A stretch of DNA of 64,000 bases from an uncultured Opitutaceae bacterium (GTDB lineage: Bacteria > Verrucomicrobiota > Verrucomicrobiia > Opitutales > Opitutaceae): assembly GCA_937902925.1 (NCBI GenBank), contig CALFNN010000105.1, positions 239,605 through 303,604 on the forward strand. The letters are read 5' to 3'. How positions within the stretch are numbered: the first letter of the stretch is position 1; each line of letters opens with the position of its first letter. The notes below the pieces were generated by a model. That model was not told the origin of the DNA, made no database searches, and was given only the letters and a program-made list of their open reading frames with translations. Below, piece by piece: positions 17,124-25,261 of this stretch. A program made the translations under genes and the position numbers.

Positions 17124-18641
17124 TCAGGCGGCGCGTGGGAGGACAAAGACCAGGACGGCGATCAGGTGGCAGGCGCTGCCGCCGATGGCGAACGCGTGGC
17201 GCATCACCTGATGATAGCGGACGTGGTGCCAGAGGTGAAAGATCGTCCCACCCGCGTAGCATACCGCGCCCGCCAGCAGCAGCCAGATGGCGCCCGGCGG
17301 AACGGTGGCGAGCACCGGCTTGAGGGCGATCAGCCCGAGCAGGGCCAGGGAAACGTAGGCGAAATTGGACACTGCGCGGAACCGGTGGTCGAAGATCAGG
17401 CGGCTGAGCGCTCCGATGAGACACAATCCCCAGACGACGCCGAACAAGCTCCAGCCCCATGGTCCGCGCACGTTGCCGAGGAGAAAGGGCGTGGCCGTGC
17501 CGGCGATGAGCAAAAATACGGCGGCATGGTTGTATTTGTGGAAACGCAGCCGCGATGCGATGGGCTGCCCGCGGCGGATGCTGACAAACGTGGCGTAGAG
17601 CAGCACGAGGGCAGTGCCGAACGCCACGGCGCTCATCACGTGGCGCATGTCACCGCGGAGCGCAGCGAGCACCACCAGCACGACCAGCGCGGCGATGCTC
17701 GCGGCGAGACCCGTGCCGTGGGTGAGATAATGGGCGATCCGTTCGCCGCGAGAGTAAGCCGAGGCGGCGGCGGGCGCCGGTTCCGTCTTGGCCTGCTGGC
17801 GGCGGCTTTTCACGAGCGCGTCGGTTTTCGCGTCGCACCAGCGGATGAGCGCGACGGGCCGCGGGCTGGTGAACTCGGTGGGCGTCCACTCGGAGCCGTC
17901 GACGTAGAGCGACTTCGGGAGGATGAACGTGCCAAAGACCCAGTCGAAGACGGGCAGCGTGAAGAAACCGGAGATGGCCTCGTTGCAATCGATCACGGCG
18001 TGGTGGCGCAGGTGGAAGCTGTAGACCTTGCGCCAGAACCAGCCCATCTGCGGATGCTCGATGAGCGGCGCCCAGCGTTCGAACGCCCAGTGCTCGATGG
18101 CGTGGAAGATTTCGTAGAGCGCGAGCGAGAAGGCGAGGGCGGCGAAACCGGCGAAGAACCAGGGAAACGCGGGCGCGATGGTCTGCAGCACGACGAACAG
18201 CGGCGTCAGGATCGCCGCGAAGACCAAGAGCGTATACCACGGAAAGAACGAGGCTTCGCCCTGCTCGGGTTCGGTGACCGGATAGATGTTTTCAACAAAG
18301 GGCACCGCGCGGCCCGCGGAGGTGTAGCGTTTGCCGATGCGCGTCAGCGAGTGGTGCAGCGTGTGCTGGCGATAGAAGCGGCTCAGGAAGGAAACGACCG
18401 GCTTGTGCAAGACATAGCGGTGGAAGACATATTCGACGAAACAGTTGAGCAGGTGGACTGCGAGAAACGCGGCGGCAAACCGCCACCACACCGCGCCGAG
18501 CTGGGCGTGCCAGACGGTGTCGGGGGCGACGAGCTTGAGGAGTCCGACGAGACCGGCCAGCGACGTGACGATCGTGAACAGGAAGAGCGGCAGGGAAAAG
18601 TGTTCCTCGGGAGCCGCGCTGGAAGCGGAGGGATGGGCCAT
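17124..18641 (-). CDS. Fusion: fatty acid hydroxylase domain + hemolysin III/PAQR domain
   Basis: A 505-aa multi-spanning protein. The N-terminal half is a fatty acid hydroxylase/sterol desaturase-type di-iron membrane domain with histidine boxes H74xxxxH79, H93xxHH97, H180xxxH184 and H210xxHH214. The C-terminal half (from about 298) is of the hemolysin III/PAQR family: GERIAHYLTHGTGL, NHAAVFLLIAGTATPF, GGTIFHLWHH and RHAFAIGGSACHLIAV align with the E. coli YqfA type. The usual PAQR motif STLYH is replaced by YATFVSI, the DH Asp is Asn371, and HxxxH has become H477xxxxH482, so the zinc site looks altered. Hydroxylase boxes look intact. Start is ATG 18641, placing the first helix at about residue 16. 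A lipid (possibly sphingolipid) substrate is inference. Confidence 0.8.
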   Translation of the reverse strand: MAHPSASSAAPEEHFSLPLFLFTIVTSLAGLVGLLKLVAPDTVWHAQLGAVWWRFAAAFLAVHLLNCFVEYVFHRYVLHKPVVSFLSRFYRQHTLHHSLTRIGKRYTSAGRAVPFVENIYPVTEPEQGEASFFPWYTLLVFAAILTPLFVVLQTIAPAFPWFFAGFAALAFSLALYEIFHAIEHWAFERWAPLIEHPQMGWFWRKVYSFHLRHHAVIDCNEAISGFFTLPVFDWVFGTFILPKSLYVDGSEWTPTEFTSPRPVALIRWCDAKTDALVKSRRQQAKTEPAPAAASAYSRGERIAHYLTHGTGLAASIAALVVLVVLAALRGDMRHVMSAVAFGTALVLLYATFVSIRRGQPIASRLRFHKYNHAAVFLLIAGTATPFLLGNVRGPWGWSLFGVVWGLCLIGALSRLIFDHRFRAVSNFAYVSLALLGLIALKPVLATVPPGAIWLLLAGAVCYAGGTIFHLWHHVRYHQVMRHAFAIGGSACHLIAVLVFVLPRAA

Positions 18642-18758
18642 TGGAAAACACGGTCGGGTCGTTCCCGGCGGTTGGCAACCGTCGAAACCGGGTATTTTCA
18701 CGCACGAAGATTGAACGCGCATCGACACGGTGTGGCCGGCCCGCTTGCGTCGGGGCGC

Positions 18759-19883
18759 GTGAAACCCGCCGGCGCTCCGCTCGTGTCCGTGGTGATGCCC
18801 GTCCGCAATGCCGCGGGCACCGTGGCGCGCGCCGTGGCGAGCGTCCGGGCGCAAACCTGCACGGACTGGGAGTTGGTCGCGGTCGACGACGGATCGACCG
18901 ATGTGACGCCGGCGATTCTGGCGGAGCTGGCGCGGGTGGAGCCGCGGCTGCGCGTAATCCCGCGGCGGCATGAAGGAGTCGCGGCGGCGGCGAACGCGGC
19001 GGTCGCGGCGGTGCGGGGCGAATTGATTGCGCGGATGGATGCGGACGATGTGGCGCAGCCGGAGCGGCTGGCGGCGCAGGTGGCGTTTCTGGCGGCGCCG
19101 GAGAGCGGGGAGGTGGGCGTGGTGGGATCGCTCGTGGAGTTTGGGGGCGACCGGGAGGCGGGGGAAGGTTACGCGCGGCACGTGGAATGGGTGAACTCGC
19201 TCGTGACGCCGGAGGAGATCGCGTTGAACCGGTTCGTCGAATCGCCGCTGGCGAATCCGAGCGTGATGTTTCGGCGCGAACTCATCGCGCGACACGGCGG
19301 GTGGCGGGACGGCGATTTTCCGGAGGACTACGAGCTATGGCTGCGCTGGCTCGACGCGGGCGTGCGGATGGCGAAGGTGCCGCGGGTGCTGCTGACCTGG
19401 CACGATTCGCCGGGGCGGCTGACGCGGACGGATTTGCGCTATGGGCCCGAGGCGTTTTTCCGGCTGAAGGCGGAGTGGATCGCGAAGTGGCTGGAGAAAA
19501 ATCTCGGAGGAGAGAATTCAGAAGCCAGGAAACCAGGAGCCCGAACCGACGGGCCCGCGATCATTCGTGGCTTTCCGGCTTCCGGATTAAAATTGGTCCG
19601 GCCGGTTTGGATCTGGGGCGCGGGACGGCATACGCGGAAGCGCGCGGCGCATCTCGAAAAGCATGGCGTGGTCATTGCCGGCTACGTCGATGTCGATGCG
19701 AAGAAGACTGGGCGCGGGTTGGGCGGGAGAGGCGTGCCGGTGATCGGGGAGGAGGCGTTGCCGCCGCCGGGGGAGATTTTCGTGCTGAGCTATGTGACGA
19801 CCCGCGGGGCGCGCGACTACAACCGCGCCAGCCTCCGGCGGCGTGGCTACGTCGAGGGGCGGGATTTTTTGATGTGCGGCTAG
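18759..19883 (+). CDS. Family 2 glycosyltransferase with C-terminal nucleotide-binding-like domain
   Basis: Inverting GT-A glycosyltransferase that would transfer a sugar from a nucleotide sugar to an envelope or exopolysaccharide acceptor. The GT2 domain covers residues 8-230: VSVVMPVRNAAGTVARA, DDGSTD, the DxD-like MDADD, and ED in DFPEDYELWLRW as probable catalytic base. A second domain after residue 280 begins with WIWGAGRHTRKRAAHLEKHG, a Rossmann-like GxGxxG, and resembles tails seen on bacterial GT2 proteins. Between them lies repeat copy 2 read in frame (about residues 253-279). Starts GTG 18759 and GTG 18732 are both possible; neither has a clear ribosome binding site. Confidence 0.82.
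   Translation: MKPAGAPLVSVVMPVRNAAGTVARAVASVRAQTCTDWELVAVDDGSTDVTPAILAELARVEPRLRVIPRRHEGVAAAANAAVAAVRGELIARMDADDVAQPERLAAQVAFLAAPESGEVGVVGSLVEFGGDREAGEGYARHVEWVNSLVTPEEIALNRFVESPLANPSVMFRRELIARHGGWRDGDFPEDYELWLRWLDAGVRMAKVPRVLLTWHDSPGRLTRTDLRYGPEAFFRLKAEWIAKWLEKNLGGENSEARKPGARTDGPAIIRGFPASGLKLVRPVWIWGAGRHTRKRAAHLEKHGVVIAGYVDVDAKKTGRGLGGRGVPVIGEEALPPPGEIFVLSYVTTRGARDYNRASLRRRGYVEGRDFLMCG
19514..19594. repeat. Interspersed palindromic repeat, copy 2 (inside a coding sequence)
   Basis: Left arm AATTCAGAAGCCAGGAAACC and right arm CGTGGCTTTCCGGCTTCCGG...AAAATT are inverted copies of each other with a central CGGGCCCG-rich loop. The element is about 81 bases, a multiple of three, contains no stop in the gene's frame, and lies exactly between two domains of the glycosyltransferase. 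Confidence 0.75.
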
Positions 19884-19929
19884 GTCGGGCTTTACGCCCG
19901 ACGAATCGGGGATTAACCCCGACCTTCAG

Positions 19930-20622
19930 ATGTCGACGGGCGAAACCGACTCCCACCGGAAGTTGAAGGTGCTGGCGCTCGCGTGGGCGCGGGCGAACGG
20001 CTTCGCGATCGCGGCGTGCGAGGTGCGGGTGCCGAAGAGCGGGTATCGCGCGGACGTGGCCGCGTGCTCGCGCGGTGCGGAGCGGAGAACCGCAGTCTTC
20101 GAGTGCAAGCAGGCGCGAGGCGATTTGTTGAAGGATGCGCATGCCGAAGCCGCGACGCGACAGAAGCTCGCGGAGCTGGTCGAGCGGCGGAAAAAGCTGG
20201 AAGAGCTGCTCGCGGTGCACCGGCCGGACTTGCGGCGCGGCGAGGCGCTGTGGGCGGAATTCGACACGTGGGATTTTTCCGGGCTGGAGCACGCGACCTA
20301 TCGCGCGGTGCTCGCGGAGCTGGCGACGGTGCAGGCGCGGCTGCTGAAGGGAACCAAGTTCTCGAAGATGTTCCGGTATCGCTGCGCGGATTTCCTCTAT
20401 CTGGTCGTGGAGGATAACATCTTTGCCGAGGCGGAGATTCCCGCCGGCTGGGGCCTGCTCGTGCGCCGCGGGGAGGAACTCGAACTCGCGCGCCCGCCGC
20501 TGGCGCTCGAGACGGCGGACACGCAACGACTGGCGTTGCTGGAGTGCATCGCGGTTGCGGCGACGCGCGTGGTCATGGGCGAGGGCAAAAACCGGGCTCC
20601 GCAGCGGGGTGCTGGACTTTGA
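19930..20622 (+). CDS. Hypothetical protein with PD-(D/E)xK-like nuclease motif
   Basis: A 230-aa protein I do not recognise by name. The N-terminal third carries GYRADVAACSR followed by AVFECKQARGDLLKD, which fits the D...ExK core of the PD-(D/E)xK nuclease fold, with the preceding KVLALAWARANGFAIAACEV supplying the usual helix. The centre is a charged helical segment (RQKLAELVERRKKLEELL). No signal peptide or membrane segment. It precedes the Hsp33-like gene by 24 bases on the same strand, so the two are probably cotranscribed. Nuclease function is an inference from the motif only. Confidence 0.6.
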   Translation: MSTGETDSHRKLKVLALAWARANGFAIAACEVRVPKSGYRADVAACSRGAERRTAVFECKQARGDLLKDAHAEAATRQKLAELVERRKKLEELLAVHRPDLRRGEALWAEFDTWDFSGLEHATYRAVLAELATVQARLLKGTKFSKMFRYRCADFLYLVVEDNIFAEAEIPAGWGLLVRRGEELELARPPLALETADTQRLALLECIAVAATRVVMGEGKNRAPQRGAGL

Positions 20623-20646
20623 AGGAATTCGGCGAACCTTCCGCGG

Positions 20647-21447
20647 ATGCCTGAAACCACACCGCCCAACCTGACCGACGCCGGGCTCGAGGTGCGCACC
20701 TATTTCGTGCGCCGCCGCAACGTGCTGCTCGCCCGCGCCGACTTCGGCGAACTGTTCGTCGACTACTACCTGCATCTCGGCGCGAACCGGATCCGGGTCG
20801 CGCCGGAGCACGATGCGATGTTCAAGCGCGCGCTGGCGGCGTTCGTGCTGCACTGCGCGTCGCGGCCGCGCAACGAGCTGGTCGCCTGGACGATCAATTT
20901 CCAGGAGCCGCGGGTAAACCTGTTCCTGACGGCCGATAACGAGACCGGGGCGGTGACCGGACGGGTCTTTGACGAGAATGTGAAGGAGCTGCCGGAAAAT
21001 ATTTTTTATGCGGACGTGGTGCGTGGGCGCGAGCCGAAGCGGCGGAGCGCGGTGACATTTGCCGGCGCCGATCCGATCGCGGCGGCGGAAAAGTTCTACG
21101 CGCAGAGCGAGCAGCGCGGCGCGCGGTATTTTCAGCTCGGCGAGGAAAGCTTCGCGTTGGTGACCGAGCATCCGGACTGCGACCTCGCGTGGTTTCGCGG
21201 ACTGACCGTGGACGGCGTGCGGGGCCTCGATGCGGCGGAGACGCTCGCGCCGCTGGAGCAGCGGATTTATCGCTGGCATTGCGGCTGCAACCAGGCGCGG
21301 ATGATGGAGGTGCTGGCGCCGACGATGCGGCAGGAGCCGCGGGAACTGTTCGGCGACGACCAGAAGCTCGAGATTCGCTGTCCGCGTTGCGGGGCGCGGC
21401 ACGCGATCACGCGCGAGGCGCTGGAGGCGTTCGTGGCGGAGAAGTAG
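20647..21447 (+). CDS. Hsp33-like redox-regulated chaperone
   Basis: Holdase chaperone activated by oxidation in the cytoplasm. The 266-aa protein ends in the Hsp33 redox zinc site, C212-x-C214 (WHCGCNQARMMEVL) and C245xxC248 (IRCPRCGARHAITREAL), which hold zinc in the reduced form and form disulfides under oxidative stress. The N-terminal domain is divergent and a little short (Hsp33 is usually about 290 aa), starting MPETTPPNLTDAGLEVRTYF; overall pattern still matches the family. hslO is the usual symbol, which I leave out because the body is so divergent. Confidence 0.78.
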   Translation: MPETTPPNLTDAGLEVRTYFVRRRNVLLARADFGELFVDYYLHLGANRIRVAPEHDAMFKRALAAFVLHCASRPRNELVAWTINFQEPRVNLFLTADNETGAVTGRVFDENVKELPENIFYADVVRGREPKRRSAVTFAGADPIAAAEKFYAQSEQRGARYFQLGEESFALVTEHPDCDLAWFRGLTVDGVRGLDAAETLAPLEQRIYRWHCGCNQARMMEVLAPTMRQEPRELFGDDQKLEIRCPRCGARHAITREALEAFVAEK

Positions 21448-21549
21448 CCGCCGGACGGTTTGGAGTGGCACGGCGTCCCGACCCGTGTTTCCTCGGTTTT
21501 ACGGGCATGACGCCCGTGCCAAAAAATCGCCCACGCGCGGATTCATCAC

Positions 21550-22206
21550 TTGCAAGCCATCCTACAAAATATCTGGGCCGGCATCATCGGCACCTCCTGG
21601 CTCGATCCGCTCAACTTCGTGCTGGGGGTGGTGGGCGTGTGGCTGATGATCAAGCGGACGCTGTGGGCGTTTCCGATCGGACTGGCGGCGGTCACGGTGC
21701 AGGGCGTGTTGTTCTACCAGACGCATTTTCCGGCGGACGCGACGCTGCAGGTCTTTTACTTCGTGATGCTGGCGTGGGGCTGGCGGCATTGGGTGCGGGA
21801 CCGTGGCGCCGCGCCGGAGCTGCCGGTGACGAGGTTGTCGGCGCGCGGGCGCGTCGTGACGCTGCTGGTGGCGGCCGGGGTCACGGTGGGCTGGGCGCTG
21901 ACGATCGGGCCGTGGATGAACGCGGCGATGCCGTGGCGGGATGCGTTCATCGCGGCATTCAGCGTGGCGGCGCAGCTTTTGCAGGTGAGAAAAAACCTGG
22001 AGAACTGGCCGCTGTGGGTCGTGGTAAATCTGGTGGCGGTCGCGTCGTATTGGAGCGCGGAGCTGGCCTATACGGCGTTTCTCTACGCGATCTATCTCGG
22101 GCTGGCGTTTGCCGGGTGGCGGGAGTGGGCGAAGGCGATGAACGGTGCCGGCAGGTTGCAGCCGGTCGAAGACGCCGGCCGGCAGGAGGCCGGCGCCACG
22201 AAATGA
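21550..22206 (+). CDS. pnuC: Nicotinamide riboside transporter PnuC
   Basis: Inner-membrane facilitator importing nicotinamide riboside for NAD salvage. The 218-aa protein has about seven membrane helices and the family pattern: WLDPLNFVLGVVGVWLMIKR, TLWAFPIGL, QVFYFVMLAWGWRHW, LENWPLWVVVNLVAVASYW and a final helix TAFLYAIYLGLAFAGWREW. The start is TTG (21550) as no in-frame ATG precedes the first helix. Its TGA overlaps the next gene's ATG, pairing the transporter with a predicted NR kinase. The last 20 residues are a GC-rich non-conserved tail. Confidence 0.88.
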   Translation: MQAILQNIWAGIIGTSWLDPLNFVLGVVGVWLMIKRTLWAFPIGLAAVTVQGVLFYQTHFPADATLQVFYFVMLAWGWRHWVRDRGAAPELPVTRLSARGRVVTLLVAAGVTVGWALTIGPWMNAAMPWRDAFIAAFSVAAQLLQVRKNLENWPLWVVVNLVAVASYWSAELAYTAFLYAIYLGLAFAGWREWAKAMNGAGRLQPVEDAGRQEAGATK

Positions 22207-22757
22207 ATGCGATCAAGCGGGTCGCGGTGTTTGGGACGGAGTCGACCGGCAAGACGTCGCTCGCGCAGAACCTGGCGGCGCATTTTGGCGAGCCCTGGGC
22301 GGCGGAGTTTGTGCGGGAATTCTGGGATTTGCGGGAGGGGAAAATCACCGCGGAGGATTTGGGGACGGTCGCGCTCGGGCAGATGGCGAACGAGGACCGG
22401 GCGGCAAGCCAGGCGCGGCGGACGGTGTTTTTCGACACGGACCTGCTCACGTGCACGCTGTGGGACGACGTGTTGTTTCCCGGGGCGTGTCCCCCGTGGG
22501 TGCGGACGGAGGCGGAGAAGCGTTCCCGGGAGATGGCGCTCTATCTGTTGTGCGATGCGGATGTGGCGTGGGAGCCGGATCCGCAGCGGTGCTTTCCAGA
22601 TGCGGCGGGACGCGAGCGGGCGCGGCAGCTCTGGCGTGAAACGCTGGTTTCGCGCGGGCTGCCCGTCGTGGAGATTCGCGGGGGTTGGGCGGAGCGAGAG
22701 GCCACGGCGATCGCAGCGGTGGAGGAGTTGTTGAAACGGAGTAGTGCCGGTCTTTGA
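22203..22757 (+). CDS. NadR-type ribosylnicotinamide kinase / AAA ATPase
   Basis: A 184-aa P-loop kinase: Walker A GTESTGKTS (residues 11-19), then the NadR-like motif EFVREFWDLREGKIT and a DTDLLTCTLW element, as in the C-terminal kinase domain of NadR, which phosphorylates nicotinamide riboside to NMN. It lacks the repressor and adenylyltransferase domains of full NadR. The ATG at 22203 overlaps the pnuC stop (ATGA), so PnuC imports NR and this enzyme traps it. The CDS context makes the kinase call strong, although exact substrate specificity is inferred. Confidence 0.83.
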   Translation: MNAIKRVAVFGTESTGKTSLAQNLAAHFGEPWAAEFVREFWDLREGKITAEDLGTVALGQMANEDRAASQARRTVFFDTDLLTCTLWDDVLFPGACPPWVRTEAEKRSREMALYLLCDADVAWEPDPQRCFPDAAGRERARQLWRETLVSRGLPVVEIRGGWAEREATAIAAVEELLKRSSAGL

Positions 22758-22772
22758 CCGGCGACGGCGCTA

Positions 22773-22795
22773 GTCGGAGACTGGCGCTACCTACA
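22773..22795. repeat. Short dispersed repeat, GTCGGAGAC type
   Basis: GTCGGAGACTGGCGCTACCT lies in the 33-base gap between the NR kinase and the convergent alcohol dehydrogenase-like gene. It resembles the element at 1959-1980. It may be a bidirectional extragenic element; no function is shown. Confidence 0.4.
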
Positions 22796-23945
22796 GGGCG
22801 CGCTCGAGGATCGCGGCGAGTTCGTCGGGCGTGAGGGCGATGGGATTGGCCTTCATGCTGCTGGCTTTCGCGGCGGCGGTGACGAGGGCGGGAAAATCGC
22901 CGGGGAGGATTCCGTAGGTCGTCAGCGCGGGGATGCGAAGATCGGCGATCAGCTTTTGGGTCCAGCGGACGCCGTCGTCGGCGGTGGCGTGCGGATCGGA
23001 GGTGAGCAAGCGGGCGACTTCGTCGTAACGGCGGAGTGCCTCGTGGCCGGGAGCGCGCGAGCGGAGGGCGGCGAGGTTGGCGGACATCACGTGCGGGAGG
23101 AGCGCGGCGCAGATCGCGCCGTGGGCCGCGGGAAACATTCCGCCAATCGGCGAGGCGAAACCATGGACGGCGCCGAGGCCGGAGTTGGCGAGAGCGAGGC
23201 CACCGAAGAGACTGGCAAGCGCCATGTCTTCGCGAGCGGAGGCGTCGCGGCCGTTTTCGAACGCGCGACGGATCGAGCGGGCGGCGCGACGGATGCCGTC
23301 GGCGCAGAGGGAATCGGTCAAGGGATTGGCACGGGAGCAGACGAAGGGTTCGATGAGTTGGGTGAGGGCATCGAGGCCGGTGGTCGCGGTGAGCGCGGGC
23401 GGGAGATCGCAGGTGAGATCCGGGTCGACCAGGGCGACGCGGGGCAGCAGGTGCGGGCTGCGCAGGCTGACTTTCAGGCAGTGTGCGGGCGAGGAGAGGA
23501 CGGCGTTGCGCGTGACCTCGGCGCCGGTGCCGGCGGTCGTGGGAACCGCGAGGCACGGCGCGGCGGGGCGCGCGAGAGGCTGCGCGCGGCCGATGACCTC
23601 GAGGTAGTCGAGGAGTTCGCCATCGTTCGTGAGGAGCGCGGCGACGGCCTTGGCGGTGTCGATCACGCTGCCGCCGCCAAAGCCGATCACGAGATCGCAA
23701 CCGGCAACGCGGGCTTGAGCGATGCCAGAGACGACGTCGTCGGTCGTTGGTTCGCCGGCGATGGAGAACGGCGTCACGGCGATTTGCGCGAGGGAAAGCA
23801 GATCGAGGAGCGGTTGCGCGCGCTGCGAGTCGCGGCCGGTGACGACGAAGGCGTGGCCGCCGAGTTCGCGCGCGAGCGCGCCGACCTCGGCGAGCGTGCC
23901 GGGGCCGAAGACGATGCGCGTGGCGGTGGCGAATTCGAGGCGCAT
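22791..23945 (-). CDS. Iron-containing alcohol dehydrogenase family protein
   Basis: Group III alcohol dehydrogenase-like oxidoreductase, NAD(P)-dependent. The 384-aa body has the nucleotide-binding GFGGGSVIDTAKA and the family core PTTAGTGAEVTRNAVL. At the metal site, GLDALTQLIEPF keeps the Asp but has Gln where the second ligand is usually His; VHGFASPIGGMFPAAHG has Ser where the third ligand (in AHPLG) is His, but keeps the last His. So metal binding may differ from that of FucO-type enzymes. Start taken as ATG 23945 (MRLEFATATRIVFG); in-frame ATG 23957 and TTG 23960 lie at the edge of repeat copy 3. Substrate unknown. Confidence 0.85.
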   Translation of the reverse strand: MRLEFATATRIVFGPGTLAEVGALARELGGHAFVVTGRDSQRAQPLLDLLSLAQIAVTPFSIAGEPTTDDVVSGIAQARVAGCDLVIGFGGGSVIDTAKAVAALLTNDGELLDYLEVIGRAQPLARPAAPCLAVPTTAGTGAEVTRNAVLSSPAHCLKVSLRSPHLLPRVALVDPDLTCDLPPALTATTGLDALTQLIEPFVCSRANPLTDSLCADGIRRAARSIRRAFENGRDASAREDMALASLFGGLALANSGLGAVHGFASPIGGMFPAAHGAICAALLPHVMSANLAALRSRAPGHEALRRYDEVARLLTSDPHATADDGVRWTQKLIADLRIPALTTYGILPGDFPALVTAAAKASSMKANPIALTPDELAAILERAL

Positions 23946-23957
23946 GCAGGCAGGCAT

Positions 23958-24025
23958 CAATTCAGAAGCCAGGAAGCCATGAACCTGACTTGGTTCGATT
24001 CCTGGATTCCTGGTTTTTGAATTAA
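23958..24025. repeat. Interspersed palindromic repeat, copy 3
   Basis: Left arm AATTCAGAAGCCAGGAAGCC and right arm GGATTCCTGGTTTTTGAATT form a long imperfect hairpin. It occupies the gap between the iron-ADH-like gene and the monooxygenase-like gene, and reaches the alternative ADH start codons. Confidence 0.75.
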
Positions 24026-24029
24026 CTTC

Positions 24030-24335
24030 CTACCAGCCGGCGTCGGTGGGAAAGACGTTGGCGAATTTCACGCTGGTGCGCGGGGCGGCCATCATCGGGG
24101 CGACGGTGTCGCGCCAAGTGGCGTAGTGGGCGGTTTCCTTGTGCGCGGCGGGAGCGGCGGGCGTGCGGTAGGCCTCGACGAAGACGAAGCGCGTCGGGTC
24201 GTCGGCTTGCTGGACGACATCGAAGCGGGCGATGCCGGGCTCACGGACGCTGGCGCTGGCGTTGGCCAGGGTCGCGGTCTTGAAGGCTTCGACGCACTCG
24301 GGTTTCACCTGAACCTGGATGTGGACGACGAGCAT
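24030..24335 (-). CDS. Antibiotic biosynthesis monooxygenase (ABM) domain protein
   Basis: A 101-aa ferredoxin-like fold protein of the ABM/LsrG/YgiN group: [18 protein letters not shown], then [40 protein letters not shown] and [12 protein letters not shown]. Members include quinol monooxygenases and the LsrG autoinducer-2 phosphate isomerase; the sequence alone cannot say which. It is the last of a same-strand pair, 43 bases after the DUF1080 gene's stop. No cofactor-binding motif is expected in the family. Confidence 0.8.
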   Translation of the reverse strand: MLVVHIQVQVKPECVEAFKTATLANASASVREPGIARFDVVQQADDPTRFVFVEAYRTPAAPAAHKETAHYATWRDTVAPMMAAPRTSVKFANVFPTDAGW

Positions 24336-24378
24336 GGGAGTCCTTTTGGGATGGGATGGAAAGCAACGGAGCGAGCGA

Positions 24379-25164
24379 TCAGAACTGTTTCAGCAGGAAG
24401 TTCCGGTATTCGACTTTCATCGGACCACCGACATGGACCTGAACGCCGATGAGGCCGTCGAAGCGGCGATTCTTGGCATCGTCGTCGAGGACGATGCTCA
24501 TCACATGGCCGTTGAGAATGTGGGTGAGCTGGTTGCCGCGGATGATCAGGTGAAAGGAATTCCAACTGCCGTCGTCCTTGATGTAGGCCTTCAGCGCCTC
24601 GGAGTCGCCGAGCGAGCCGATGACGGACGGCTTGGCGGTGTCGTCGACGCGGACCATCTCGCCGCGGCGGGCGAGGAAGGTGCGGCCGCGCTCCTCGTAG
24701 TTCTGGCCGGTGTGGCGGAGAGGAGGTTTGTTTTTCTCGGGACCGTCGATGTCGGCTTGATAACCGGCGAGCGACCACGGCGCGTCGCTGAGCTGGATGC
24801 TGCGATAGTTGATGCCGCTGTTGCCCTTCGCGGAGATGCGATACTCGACCTTGAGCTCGAAGTCGCGGGGCGTGCCGCCGCGCCAGATGAGGAAGGTGTT
24901 TCGCTTGATGAGCGTCTCGGGCGTGATCTCGCCGACGATGCAGCCGTTTTCGACGCGCCAGTATTTCGGGTCGCCGTCCCAGCCGGCGAGGGTCTTGCCG
25001 TCGAACATGGGGACGAAGCCGGCGTTGGAGTCGACGATGGTGGGCGCGGCGGACGTCGCGGCAGGCGGCGGGGCCGGAGAGACGGTGGGCGCCGAAATCT
25101 GCGCGTGCAGGGCGGTGCCGACGAGGCCGACGAGGAAAGGAAGGGAACGGGGGAGGGATTTCAT
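24379..25164 (-). CDS. Exported DUF1080 / 3-keto-disaccharide hydrolase domain protein
   Basis: A 261-aa protein with a signal peptide ([15 protein letters not shown]) and a laminin-G-like jellyroll domain of the DUF1080 family: [58 protein letters not shown] and [21 protein letters not shown] are typical. The family, expanded in Planctomycetes, Bacteroidetes and Verrucomicrobia, includes enzymes that hydrolyse 3-keto-glycosides; members are often near GFO/IDH/MocA oxidoreductases, which are absent here. Should act outside the inner membrane. Function beyond the family is not established. Confidence 0.88.
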   Translation of the reverse strand: MKSLPRSLPFLVGLVGTALHAQISAPTVSPAPPPAATSAAPTIVDSNAGFVPMFDGKTLAGWDGDPKYWRVENGCIVGEITPETLIKRNTFLIWRGGTPRDFELKVEYRISAKGNSGINYRSIQLSDAPWSLAGYQADIDGPEKNKPPLRHTGQNYEERGRTFLARRGEMVRVDDTAKPSVIGSLGDSEALKAYIKDDGSWNSFHLIIRGNQLTHILNGHVMSIVLDDDAKNRRFDGLIGVQVHVGGPMKVEYRNFLLKQF

Positions 25165-25261
25165 CGCACAGGCATGCAGTCGGAAATTTCACGACGTGCG
25201 AAGCGCGAAATGGAGTGCGGTGTTGCCATGCGCGGGCAACCCGGTTCTCGCTTCGCGGAGC

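Noticed and set aside
16344..18758. Long plus-strand frame running into the glycosyltransferase
   Set aside because: It is a shadow of the sigma factor and hydroxylase-PAQR genes; only the part from about 18732/18759 matches a GT2 protein.
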